Part shown: one piece after another, positions 1 to 5,007 of the stretch
Numbering within the stretch: the stretch's first letter is position 1
How the letters are laid out: each line of letters opens with the position of its first letter
NCBI GenBank assembly: GCA_036258055.1
Contig: DATAEK010000001.1
Location: forward strand, 1 to 5,007
Source of the DNA: DATAEK01 sp036258055
GTDB lineage: Bacteria > Acidobacteriota > Vicinamibacteria > Vicinamibacterales > 2-12-FULL-66-21
DNA: 5,007 bases
Direction: 5' to 3'
The notes under the pieces: model-generated
Told to the model about the DNA's origin: nothing
The model's database searches: none
The model's input: the letters and a program-made list of their open reading frames with translations, nothing else
Translations under genes and position numbers: made by a program

Positions 1-309
1 GATTTCACGCTCCGCGTAGGAGATGCTCCCGAGCGCAGCGTCCCCCGCGCCCTGCGCGAGGATCTGCGGCCTCAGGCGACACGTGCATACAAAATGGAGT
101 CTTTCGAGGAACGGCACCAGGCCGCTCGCAAGCTTACGAACGATCTCGCGGTCGTGAGTTTGCTCCTCAGCCAGAAGGCCACTTTTACCGGGCGCGATCG
201 CAGTGGCGATTTCTACGTCGTAGACATCTGGAGACAGACTGCAGGCAACTGGCAGATCATCGCCCGCTATTCCACTCCCCTCGGGAAGAAATTCGATCGC
301 TCGCCATAG
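1..309 (+). CDS. NTF2-like / SnoaL (DUF4440-type) protein, 5' partial
   Basis: The reading frame is open from the first base and ends at TAG 307-309, giving 102 residues with the N-terminus outside the window. An internal ATG at 94 exists, but the frame upstream reads as good protein, so it is not taken as the start. The C-terminal part has the strand pattern of the NTF2/SnoaL fold: residues 50-61 are a hydrophobic strand (LAVVSLLLSQ), then DFYVVDIWR at 70-78, a turn, and GNWQIIARYST at 82-92. That paired 'xxDIWR...W+IiaRYs' ending is typical of DUF4440-like proteins, which are small cone-shaped alpha+beta domains acting as isomerases, hydrolases or ligand binders; the actual substrate cannot be read from this fragment. 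No signal peptide can be assessed. No clear terminator follows. Family-level call is fairly secure; specific function unknown. Confidence 0.72.
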   Translation, partial: DFTLRVGDAPERSVPRALREDLRPQATRAYKMESFEERHQAARKLTNDLAVVSLLLSQKATFTGRDRSGDFYVVDIWRQTAGNWQIIARYSTPLGKKFDRSP

Positions 310-755
310 CGGCTTATGAACGGTGCGCCGCCCTGAGCGTCGAACCTCTTCGTCGTCACCCCTGAACCGCAGTCATACCGCAAGGCAAGAAAGTTGCGTC
401 ATGCGATCGCGTTGTGCGGGCCGATTCCCAAGCGAAGCAGAACAGACTTGCAAGAGACACGTCGGGAACGACATCGTCCCAGTACGTCAACTGGCCAGAA
501 AACGTTGCAACCCGCCCAGGAGAACGCATGTACGGAAAACTGGAACGGTGAGAGTGTCCATTACCAGACGGAAGCTTACCGAACCTGATGGCGGAATATC
601 GCCGAACGCAGTTCCAAGCACTCTGGCCGATCCGACAGCCCTGTGCTTCTCACCATCTCATCTTAGGAGACCGTGTCGGCTCGAGCGTCGGCAGGTGGTC
701 TAGGCGGCACTAGCCGCGGTAAACGCCGCAGCGCCGAACATCAGCGAAGCTGTCG
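310..755. other. Intergenic stretch with no supportable gene
   Basis: This stretch lies between the DUF4440-type fragment and the looped ribosome binding site at 756. Plus-strand frames at 323-703 and 394-588 are open but Arg/Ser/Pro/Thr rich, lack hydrophobic cores and are not preceded by good ribosome binding sites, so I do not call them. A short AGGAG-preceded ATG at 528 opens a frame of only seven codons (MYGKLER). Base composition looks more mixed and less GC-rich than in the two large genes, which would fit decayed or acquired DNA. No tRNA, rRNA, CRISPR repeats or clear insertion-sequence ends were seen. Confidence 0.5.
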
Positions 756-779
756 GCGACGGTGAAAGGAGGCCGTCGC
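756..779 (+). promoter_or_regulatory. Strong Shine-Dalgarno displayed in a 7-bp hairpin loop
   Basis: A perfect inverted repeat, GCGACGG (756-762) and CCGTCGC (773-779), encloses a 10-base loop TGAAAGGAGG (763-772). The loop contains AAAGGAGG, close to the full anti-16S consensus, with 9 bases between it and ATG 782. The stem therefore presents the ribosome binding site rather than hiding it, and its 3' arm ends 2 bases before the start codon. This is the strongest ribosome binding site in the window and the main reason to take the short ORF at 782 seriously. Whether the hairpin forms or regulates anything is inference. Confidence 0.5.
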
Positions 780-781
780 GG

Positions 782-943
782 ATGCCGAAAGCGAAAGGTC
801 GCAAGAAGAACCAGACCAAGCGGGTCTTGCCTCTCCGTTCTTCATCGATCTTTGCTTCCTCGTCGACCTGCTACCAGGATGTGACCGTGTGCCAGGCCCC
901 GTCTGCGTACACGCGTAACTCCTTGTCGGCGGCGTTGAGGTAG
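782..943 (+). pseudogene. Short ORF resembling a truncated tyrosine-recombinase N-terminus
   Basis: ATG 782 with an excellent ribosome binding site opens a 53-codon frame ending at TAG 941-943. The first 16 residues, MPKAKGRKKNQTKRVL, form a strongly basic leader. From memory it resembles the N-terminal extension of XerC/D-like tyrosine recombinases common in Acidobacteriota, where a '+RVLRLPDLE' type segment precedes the SAM-like core-binding domain. After residue 18 the similarity stops and the peptide becomes Ser-rich and unremarkable. The final 73 bases run antisense through the end of the beta-helix gene. A full recombinase would be about 300-400 residues, so neither the core-binding nor the catalytic (R-H-R-Y) domain is present. 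Most likely the 5' end of an integrase whose remainder was lost by deletion at roughly 830-870. It could instead be an unrelated small basic protein. Confidence 0.35.
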
Positions 944-2319
944 AGCAGACCGTCGACGGGGGCCACCGGATCTCCGCCCGTGGGCTTCACCGGAAGGTTC
1001 ATGCCGCCGTCTCCCTCCCTGGGCCAGCGATCCTGCAGCTGCCGGATGGCCGGATGGTCCGGACCGAACTGGATCTCACCGGGCGTGTTCCTGTCGTACA
1101 CGTTGCCGCCGAGAAGATGGTGCCCCACATCCTGCACGCCGGTGTCGGCGAAGAAGCCGACACCGTTGCTGTTGCCGGTCAGCACGTTCTCGCCGACGAC
1201 CGCGTCGCGCGACGAGACGATGCCGATGCCGGCGTTGTCGTTGCCGTAGCAAATGTTGCCGCTCACGGCCAGATACCCGGCGTGGGTAGTGTGAATGCCG
1301 GGGCCGTGGTTGGCCACGCAGACGTTGGAGGCCACCGTGGCAAAGGAGTCCTGGATCTGATCATGATCTGGGTGGTCCTTGGGGAGGGTGGGATCGATGG
1401 TGATGCCGCCCGCGGCATTGGCGCGGCAGACATTGTTGGCGACGACGTAGCGCTGCGACATGCGGTACTGCTTCGGCCAGAGCCCGAGGCCCGACGAGGC
1501 GGCGATGCCCCAGCGCTCGTTCTCACTGGCCACGTTGTTGACGATGACGTAGTCGAGGGAGTTGGCGGCGCCGATACCGTGACCGCTGTTGGTACCCTTC
1601 CTCTGGATGGTCATCTGGATCACGTTTCCGTCGATGACGGCGGCGCGGCTGAGTACCAACTGGATGCCAGCTTGCGTACACGAAGTGATGACATTGCCGG
1701 CGATGCGAGCCCGAGTGGCGCGGGTGACGACAACGCCGCGGCTGCCGCAGCCGCGGATCTGGCACCCGATCACCTCGACCTCGTTCGGGCAGAGCCGATA
1801 GGGGTCGTCACTGTTGCGCGGACCCCTGATCCGGATGCCGGCTCGATGGTGGTCGCGAATGACGACGTTCTGAATGGACAGCCCGGTCTGGCCCTTGTCC
1901 ACCGGCCGACCGAGGAACCCGCAGCCAATGTTTTCGGTGGCCGGATCGGCCGGGGGGCTGGTCATGTCGCGGTTTCCATCGAGCACGAGATCCCGGACGC
2001 GTACGTTGTCGGTGTCTCGCATGAGCAGCATGTTGAAGCAGGCGACGTCGGGCTTCGCCCGGAGCACCGAGGCAGCCCCCAACCCGAGGACCGTCGTGCT
2101 GGCGCCGAGCTCGATGGTGTCGCTGACGACAAAGGTGCCCCGCGGAAAGAAGAGGACGCCACCGCCCTCGGCATTCAGGGCGTCACGCGCGGCGAGGATC
2201 GCGTCGAGGTCGTTGGTCAGGCCGTCGCCTTTCGCGCCGTAGCATCGAACGTTGAATACCCCCTGTGTGGAAGAGCAGGCACAACAAATGTTCAACAAAT
2301 CGGGCTTCGTGAGTTGCAT
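871..2319 (-). CDS. Right-handed parallel beta-helix protein (pectate-lyase-3 type) with fibre-like tail
   Basis: The product has 482 residues. I start it at ATG 2317-2319, which has GGAGG four bases upstream; the frame also allows a GTG at 2358 but that has no ribosome binding site. Residues 20-85 match the Pectate_lyase_3 N-terminus: FNVRCYGAKGDGLTNDLDAI, then GGGVLFFPRGTFVVSDTI. Residues 105-395 are stacked beta-helix turns of about 22-23 residues recognisable by repeated 'v.gN.i..n...GI.i' units, for example near 203-224, 256-277, 290-311, 349-371 and 372-394. The C-terminus (about 455-482) has DGLLYLNAADKELRVYADGAW, here split as DGLLYLNAADKE and LRVYADGAWHTV; this pattern is common at ends of phage tail-fibre and adhesin-type proteins. 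The family includes polysaccharide lyases, hydrolases and epimerases, but no catalytic residues can be assigned. No classical signal peptide is visible; the N-terminus has a cysteine cluster (C12, C13, C15). Substrate and location unknown. Confidence 0.85.
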   Translation of the reverse strand: MQLTKPDLLNICCACSSTQGVFNVRCYGAKGDGLTNDLDAILAARDALNAEGGGVLFFPRGTFVVSDTIELGASTTVLGLGAASVLRAKPDVACFNMLLMRDTDNVRVRDLVLDGNRDMTSPPADPATENIGCGFLGRPVDKGQTGLSIQNVVIRDHHRAGIRIRGPRNSDDPYRLCPNEVEVIGCQIRGCGSRGVVVTRATRARIAGNVITSCTQAGIQLVLSRAAVIDGNVIQMTIQRKGTNSGHGIGAANSLDYVIVNNVASENERWGIAASSGLGLWPKQYRMSQRYVVANNVCRANAAGGITIDPTLPKDHPDHDQIQDSFATVASNVCVANHGPGIHTTHAGYLAVSGNICYGNDNAGIGIVSSRDAVVGENVLTGNSNGVGFFADTGVQDVGHHLLGGNVYDRNTPGEIQFGPDHPAIRQLQDRWPREGDGGMNLPVKPTGGDPVAPVDGLLYLNAADKELRVYADGAWHTVTSW

Positions 2320-2323
2320 GGTG

Positions 2324-2328
2324 CCTCC
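2324..2328 (-). promoter_or_regulatory. Ribosome binding site fixing the beta-helix gene start
   Basis: On the minus strand GGAGG is followed by CACC and ATG (2319), a 4-base spacing that is a little short but workable. It is the only good ribosome binding site near the possible starts, which removes 13 N-terminal residues from the longest open frame. A TTGAAA at 2383-2378 (minus) could be a -35 element, but no matching -10 box is found at 16-18 bases, so no promoter is called. Confidence 0.65.
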
Positions 2329-2381
2329 GTGCGTCCCTGTGGTCTTCAAGGGGGCCACAGATGCTTTTGAACAGGAGTTTC

Positions 2382-2402
2382 AACGCGGGCTAGCCCCGCG
2401 TT
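2382..2402. repeat. Perfect 8-bp inverted repeat (hairpin)
   Basis: AACGCGGG (2382-2389) and CCCGCGTT (2395-2402) are exact complements around the 5-base loop CTAGC. The hairpin lies 63 bases upstream of the beta-helix start codon, on the side facing the VWFA gene. Neither strand has a run of T after the stem, so a standard intrinsic terminator is not supported. It may be a leader hairpin, an operator or a terminator of the incoming VWFA transcript; the sequence does not decide. Confidence 0.45.
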
Positions 2403-2845
2403 ATTCGTGAAGGCCGATTTTCGTTCTCTGTGCGGCTGATCCTAGCGTGAATCGTCGGTGTCGCGTAGCAGAGCCGTAAGGTAGGCCGGCGGCTCGATCA
2501 ACATCATGTGATCGATGAGGACGTGCTCCAGCCGCGCTCACGTTCACCCGCCATGGAGAGATGCAAACCGCAGCGTCGGGGCCGCTGCTCTGGGGCTTCC
2601 GGGCGGCCAGGCCCAGGGGATTCGTCTACACCACGGCGTTGATCGAGAGTCACGTCTACTACCTCACACGGCAACCGATGACATCCGCGGATAGGTAACA
2701 GACCGTTGCGCGCGCCCTTCCGGCCGGCGCGGCGGTCGCTGCGTCTCGCATCGCGGGTCGGCGACTGAGCCGCCGCGCGTGCCTCGAGCCAGATTCGCGC
2801 TTCTTCGAGCGCCGCCTCGTAGCTGATCGCGGTGCCTTCAGCCGG
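2403..2845. other. Gap between the two large genes; gene-like fragments only
   Basis: No complete gene is supported here, but several short frames have GC-rich third positions. On the minus strand, the frame of the VWFA gene stays open after its TAG for 113 more codons (2845 to TGA 2504-2506) and begins PAEGTAISYEAALEEARIWL, which reads like an amphipathic helix; it has no early start codon. Also on the minus strand, 2442-2537 encodes 31 codons with a plausible protein ending (LEHVLIDHMMLIEPPAYL). On the plus strand, 2561-2698 is a 45-codon ORF (GPLLWGFRAARPRGFVYTT) with no clear ribosome binding site. These overlap each other on opposite strands, so at most one can be real. A decayed gene is the simplest reading. 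Confidence 0.35.
2701..2737 (-). terminator. Imperfect GC-rich hairpin downstream of the VWFA gene
   Basis: GACCG (2701-2705) pairs with CGGTC (2733-2737), and CGCGCC (2711-2716) pairs with GGCGCG (2726-2731), around a 9-base loop. The two helices are separated by an uneven internal loop (5 bases against 1). It lies about 110-145 bases past the VWFA stop codon. No U-rich tract follows on the minus strand, so termination is only a possibility and GC-rich DNA yields such structures by chance. Confidence 0.2.
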
Positions 2846-4687
2846 CTAGAAATGAACGACCGTTCGCGCCAGGTGCGCGACCGGCTGTCCGTTCCGCTTG
2901 ACGATCGCGATCACCTGGTAGGCGCCGGCCCCAAGCTCCGGGACTTTGAGCGTGCCTTGCGCGACACGCTGGTGCTCGGAGGATACCTTCGCAAGCCTCG
3001 CTGTGCCGGTCGCCAGCGTGGCGTCGCCGTTTTTCAATTCCAGATCGATGGTGACCCCGTCGAAGCGCGCCGGATCGGCGGTGTACAGCTCGAGGAGCGT
3101 CGTCGCGCTTGGCGGACCGATGCGCGACGTGGGCGTGAACCCATCCGCGAGTGTGCCAACGATCAGGTCGCTGAACTGGTACTCGCCAGCCTGCCGCATC
3201 CCGACGGTGATCGGGAGCTCGACCGAGCCAGCCCGCCCTTCGGCGTCGACAATCGCGCCGCGCAGGGAATACCGGCCGGGAGCGACTTGCGCGGCGATGG
3301 TTGCGACCGCGCGGTCGCGCTGCACTTTCATCTTTCCATGCGCCTGGAACGCCGGCTTGCCAGCAGCCGGCGTGATTTCGAACGCGAACGATGGCGCGGC
3401 TGCCGGACGCGTGCCGGTCACGCTTTCGAGGAGCACGACCAGCTTGAGCGTCGTCGCATCCTGGCCGCGCGTGTTGTAGACACCGATCGAGAGCGGCGTT
3501 GCCGAAAGCCCGGGCGGGAGCGCCATCGTGTCCGCCACCGTGCGTACCGGCCTGGCGTCTTTCGAGATGACGAACTCGCGGCGAGCGCGGACCACGGCAG
3601 CGGGTCGCGTCACGCGTACCTCGATCTTGTGCGTCTTTCCGTCCGCATCCGCCGCTACGCTTTCGACGCCGAGCTGGTAGGTGTGGACGATCTCGGTTTG
3701 AATGCGACCGAAAACACTCTCGGCGCGCCCGACGCCGAAATGGATCGAGCCGTCCGTCGCAGCGGCAAGGTTCGACAATCCCTCCGCGAGATCCGTGCTG
3801 GGCAGTGTTGCCGTCCCTGGCTTTCTCTGGCTCGCGTCGGTATATGGCTGATACAGCTGGACGACGTAGGTCGTGATGCCCGATTCGGCGGAGCGCCGCT
3901 TCAGATCGCGGAAGAACGACTCGCTCTCCAGCCGGTACGGCAGGCCGGCCGAAAGCACCACGACCGTGCGCGGCGCGTCGATGTGCGCGATCCCCCTGTT
4001 CAACTCCGCCAGGGTCGTGACCAGGCTGCGAATGTGCTGGTCCGCCTCGTTCAGGATCTCACGTGCCTCGCGGTCGAGATCCCTCGGGCACGCCCGGTCT
4101 TCCGACTGGCACTCGCGTTCGATGACGTCCCTGATGACGCGTCGATCGTCGCGGAAGAACGCCTCCGCCTCGCGCATGGTGATCGCATGCTCCCGACCCA
4201 TCGCGCTCGCCGATCCGTGCGCGTTCGCGAGGACGCTACGCACCCGCGCGTGATCGCGCGTCAACTCGATGCCCTTGCCGGGAAGCAGGATCAGTCCCAC
4301 CGAGTCCTCCGGGCCGAGCCGATCGATGAGCGATCCTGCCGTCTCGAAGAACACCTTCTCGGACCCCGGGGTGATGCTCTGGAGATCGGCGACGAGGATC
4401 ACGACCCGTCCCACCGCCGTGGTTGTGGTGTTGTCGGCGAACGAGGGAGGCGCGCCCGCGGCGGGCGGTCCGATCTCCGGACCGTAGAACCGCGCAAATG
4501 CGACTCGCCTCCGCTCTCCGTCCACCGTGACGAGGAAGTCGCCCGAGGCGAGATCTCTGATCGGCGCGCCGGAGTTGTCCACGACGGTGACGTCCACCCG
4601 GAGCAGGTCGACGCGGCTCCGGAACGTCGGCTGTGATGACTGCGCGAAGAGCGTGGCGGCCAGGAGAGACAGCGTAGCGAACCGCAT
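2846..4687 (-). CDS. Exported VWFA-related protein (TIGR03436-like)
   Basis: The product has 613 residues, starting at ATG 4685-4687 with GAGG five bases upstream; the GTG two codons earlier overlaps that site and is less likely. Residues 1-16 (MRFATLSLLAATLFAQ) look like a signal peptide: one Arg, a hydrophobic core, possible cleavage after Ala15. Residues 22-68 form the family's N-terminal segment (FRSRVDLLRVDVTVVD, then a 'dL...DF.v..DG..r.v..F' pattern). The VWFA-like domain follows at about 94-345, with strands at RVVILVADLQ, TVVVLSAGL and TTYVVQLY, and ends with the characteristic YQLGVES / HKIEVRVTRP / VRARREF series (337-372). The canonical DxSxS metal site is replaced by D101-LQSI, so metal binding is doubtful. 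A charged insertion (about 160-210) carries two cysteines, C193 and C200. The C-terminal 230 residues are beta-rich, Ig-like. Probable periplasmic or secreted binding protein; partner unknown. Confidence 0.85.
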   Translation of the reverse strand: MRFATLSLLAATLFAQSSQPTFRSRVDLLRVDVTVVDNSGAPIRDLASGDFLVTVDGERRRVAFARFYGPEIGPPAAGAPPSFADNTTTTAVGRVVILVADLQSITPGSEKVFFETAGSLIDRLGPEDSVGLILLPGKGIELTRDHARVRSVLANAHGSASAMGREHAITMREAEAFFRDDRRVIRDVIERECQSEDRACPRDLDREAREILNEADQHIRSLVTTLAELNRGIAHIDAPRTVVVLSAGLPYRLESESFFRDLKRRSAESGITTYVVQLYQPYTDASQRKPGTATLPSTDLAEGLSNLAAATDGSIHFGVGRAESVFGRIQTEIVHTYQLGVESVAADADGKTHKIEVRVTRPAAVVRARREFVISKDARPVRTVADTMALPPGLSATPLSIGVYNTRGQDATTLKLVVLLESVTGTRPAAAPSFAFEITPAAGKPAFQAHGKMKVQRDRAVATIAAQVAPGRYSLRGAIVDAEGRAGSVELPITVGMRQAGEYQFSDLIVGTLADGFTPTSRIGPPSATTLLELYTADPARFDGVTIDLELKNGDATLATGTARLAKVSSEHQRVAQGTLKVPELGAGAYQVIAIVKRNGQPVAHLARTVVHF

Positions 4688-4692
4688 GAACA

Positions 4693-4696
4693 CCTC
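4693..4696 (-). promoter_or_regulatory. Ribosome binding site fixing the VWFA gene start
   Basis: On the minus strand GAGG at 4696-4693 is followed by TGTTC and ATG (4687), a 5-base spacing. It shares a base with the alternative GTG start at 4693-4691, which would leave that start without a binding site. The choice also puts the basic residue of the signal peptide at position 2. Confidence 0.6.
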
Positions 4697-4713
4697 GGCA
4701 CCGCGGACGGCCG

Positions 4714-4744
4714 ATTATAGCGAGGAAGGTAGCCGGCCTTTCGA
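4714..4744 (-). promoter_or_regulatory. Probable sigma-70-type promoter of the VWFA gene
   Basis: The minus strand carries a perfect TATAAT at 4719-4714, notable in such GC-rich DNA. The best -35 candidate is TCGAAA at 4744-4739, four of six matches to TTGACA, with a long spacing of 19 bases; GAAAGG at 4742-4737 gives 17 bases but matches poorly. Transcription would begin near 4706-4708, leaving a leader of about 20 bases that contains the GAGG ribosome binding site. The position relative to the gene is the main support; the weak -35 element suggests modest strength or an activator. Confidence 0.55.
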
Positions 4745-4761
4745 CCTTATCACAGCGTCCG

Positions 4762-5007
4762 TCACCGAAACTGGATCCCATGCGCGACGAGCGCAGATGT
4801 GACCCCCGCGAGGGGTAAATCAGTGTCCAACCGAGCGAATCGCTCGAGGCTCCGGGTGTCTTCGAGAGACACCATGTTCAGGCATCCCCGTTCGAGCACT
4901 ACCACAACACGATCGCCCGAATCGCGTCTTCTAACATTCCTTTCCCGAGCAGACCAACTCGAGCTGCGCGGCCGGCGGAACTACAACCGGTACATGCTGG
5001 TCACGAA
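4762..5007. other. Upstream region with competing short open frames, unassigned
   Basis: I cannot assign a gene here. On the plus strand, ATG 4874 opens a frame that runs off the window (45 codons, ending with LELRGRRNYNRYMLVT); that frame has no stop back to 4637, and no good ribosome binding site precedes the ATG. On the minus strand, ATG 4875-4873 opens a 37-codon ORF to TGA 4762-4764 with a gene-like composition (LERFARLDTDLPLAGVTSAL), ending 74 bases before the VWFA start codon. A further minus-strand frame is open from the window edge to a TAG near 4932. The two ATGs share one CATG palindrome, so the calls conflict. None matches a family I recognise. Confidence 0.3.
4802..4873. repeat. 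Three consecutive small perfect palindromes
   Basis: Three exact inverted repeats follow one another in 72 bases: ACCCC/GGGGT (4802-4806 and 4812-4816, 5-base loop), CGAGCG/CGCTCG (4832-4837 and 4841-4846, 3-base loop), and GGTGTCT/AGACACC (4855-4861 and 4867-4873, 5-base loop). The arms differ in sequence, so they are not copies of one repeat. They lie upstream of the VWFA promoter and directly before a possible plus-strand ATG at 4874. They could be operators, transcript hairpins between divergent units, or chance in GC-rich DNA. Confidence 0.4.

Noticed and set aside
323..703. 126-residue plus-strand ORF after the DUF4440-type gene
   Set aside because: Basic and Ser/Pro/Thr-rich, no ribosome binding site, no hydrophobic core, and no recognisable family.
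700..800. Possible insertion-sequence end or integron attachment site near GGTAAACGCCGC
   Set aside because: I could not find a matching opposite terminal repeat, target duplication or paired attC-type core sites in the window.
1054..2370. 438-residue plus-strand open frame antisense to the beta-helix gene
   Set aside because: It is Val/Asp/Ala/Gly-rich with no recognisable domain and lies wholly opposite a gene with clear family motifs; high third-position GC on the minus strand keeps this frame open.
2852..4636. 594-residue plus-strand open frame antisense to the VWFA gene
   Set aside because: Extremely Arg/Asp-rich without hydrophobic cores or family motifs; a composition shadow of the minus-strand gene.
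4236..4781. 181-residue minus-strand frame overlapping the 5' end of the VWFA gene
   Set aside because: It is an out-of-frame Arg-rich translation of the VWFA coding region and its promoter, with no motif.
1..5007. CRISPR array, tRNA, rRNA or toxin-antitoxin pair
   Set aside because: No regularly spaced direct repeats, cloverleaf-like segments or rRNA motifs were seen, and the short ORFs do not match toxin or antitoxin families I recognise.

Overview
The window looks like chromosomal DNA of a GC-rich soil-type bacterium, most likely an Acidobacteriota member. The best clue is the large minus-strand gene at 2846-4687. Its product has the architecture of the 'VWFA-related Acidobacterial domain' family (TIGR03436), which is greatly expanded in that phylum. 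This assignment comes from recalled family features, not from a search.

Layout, left to right. Positions 1-309 (+) are the C-terminal part of an NTF2-like/SnoaL (DUF4440-type) protein that is cut by the window edge. Positions 310-755 hold no gene I can support. At 756-943 (+) there is a strong Shine-Dalgarno sequence inside a small perfect hairpin, followed by a 53-codon ORF. The first 16 or so residues of that ORF look like the basic N-terminus of a tyrosine recombinase; the rest does not, so it is probably a truncated mobile-element remnant. It runs head-on into the 3' end of the next gene. Positions 871-2319 (-) encode a 482-residue right-handed parallel beta-helix protein (pectate-lyase-3 type N-terminus, about ten helical turns, fibre-like C-terminal tail). 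Positions 2320-2845 are a 526-base gap with a perfect hairpin and a few short gene-like frames but no convincing gene. Positions 2846-4687 (-) encode the exported VWFA-like protein, preceded by a perfect TATAAT box and a short leader. Positions 4762-5007 carry three closely spaced palindromes and competing short open frames, none assignable.

The two large genes lie on the same strand but are separated by over 500 bases, so I do not infer an operon. Both look like surface or envelope proteins, but the sequence does not tie them to a common pathway. The DUF4440-type fragment is unrelated. No complete novel system is evident. The features most worth checking are the recombinase-like fragment with its looped ribosome binding site, the fibre-like beta-helix protein without a signal peptide, and the degenerate metal-binding motif of the VWFA protein.
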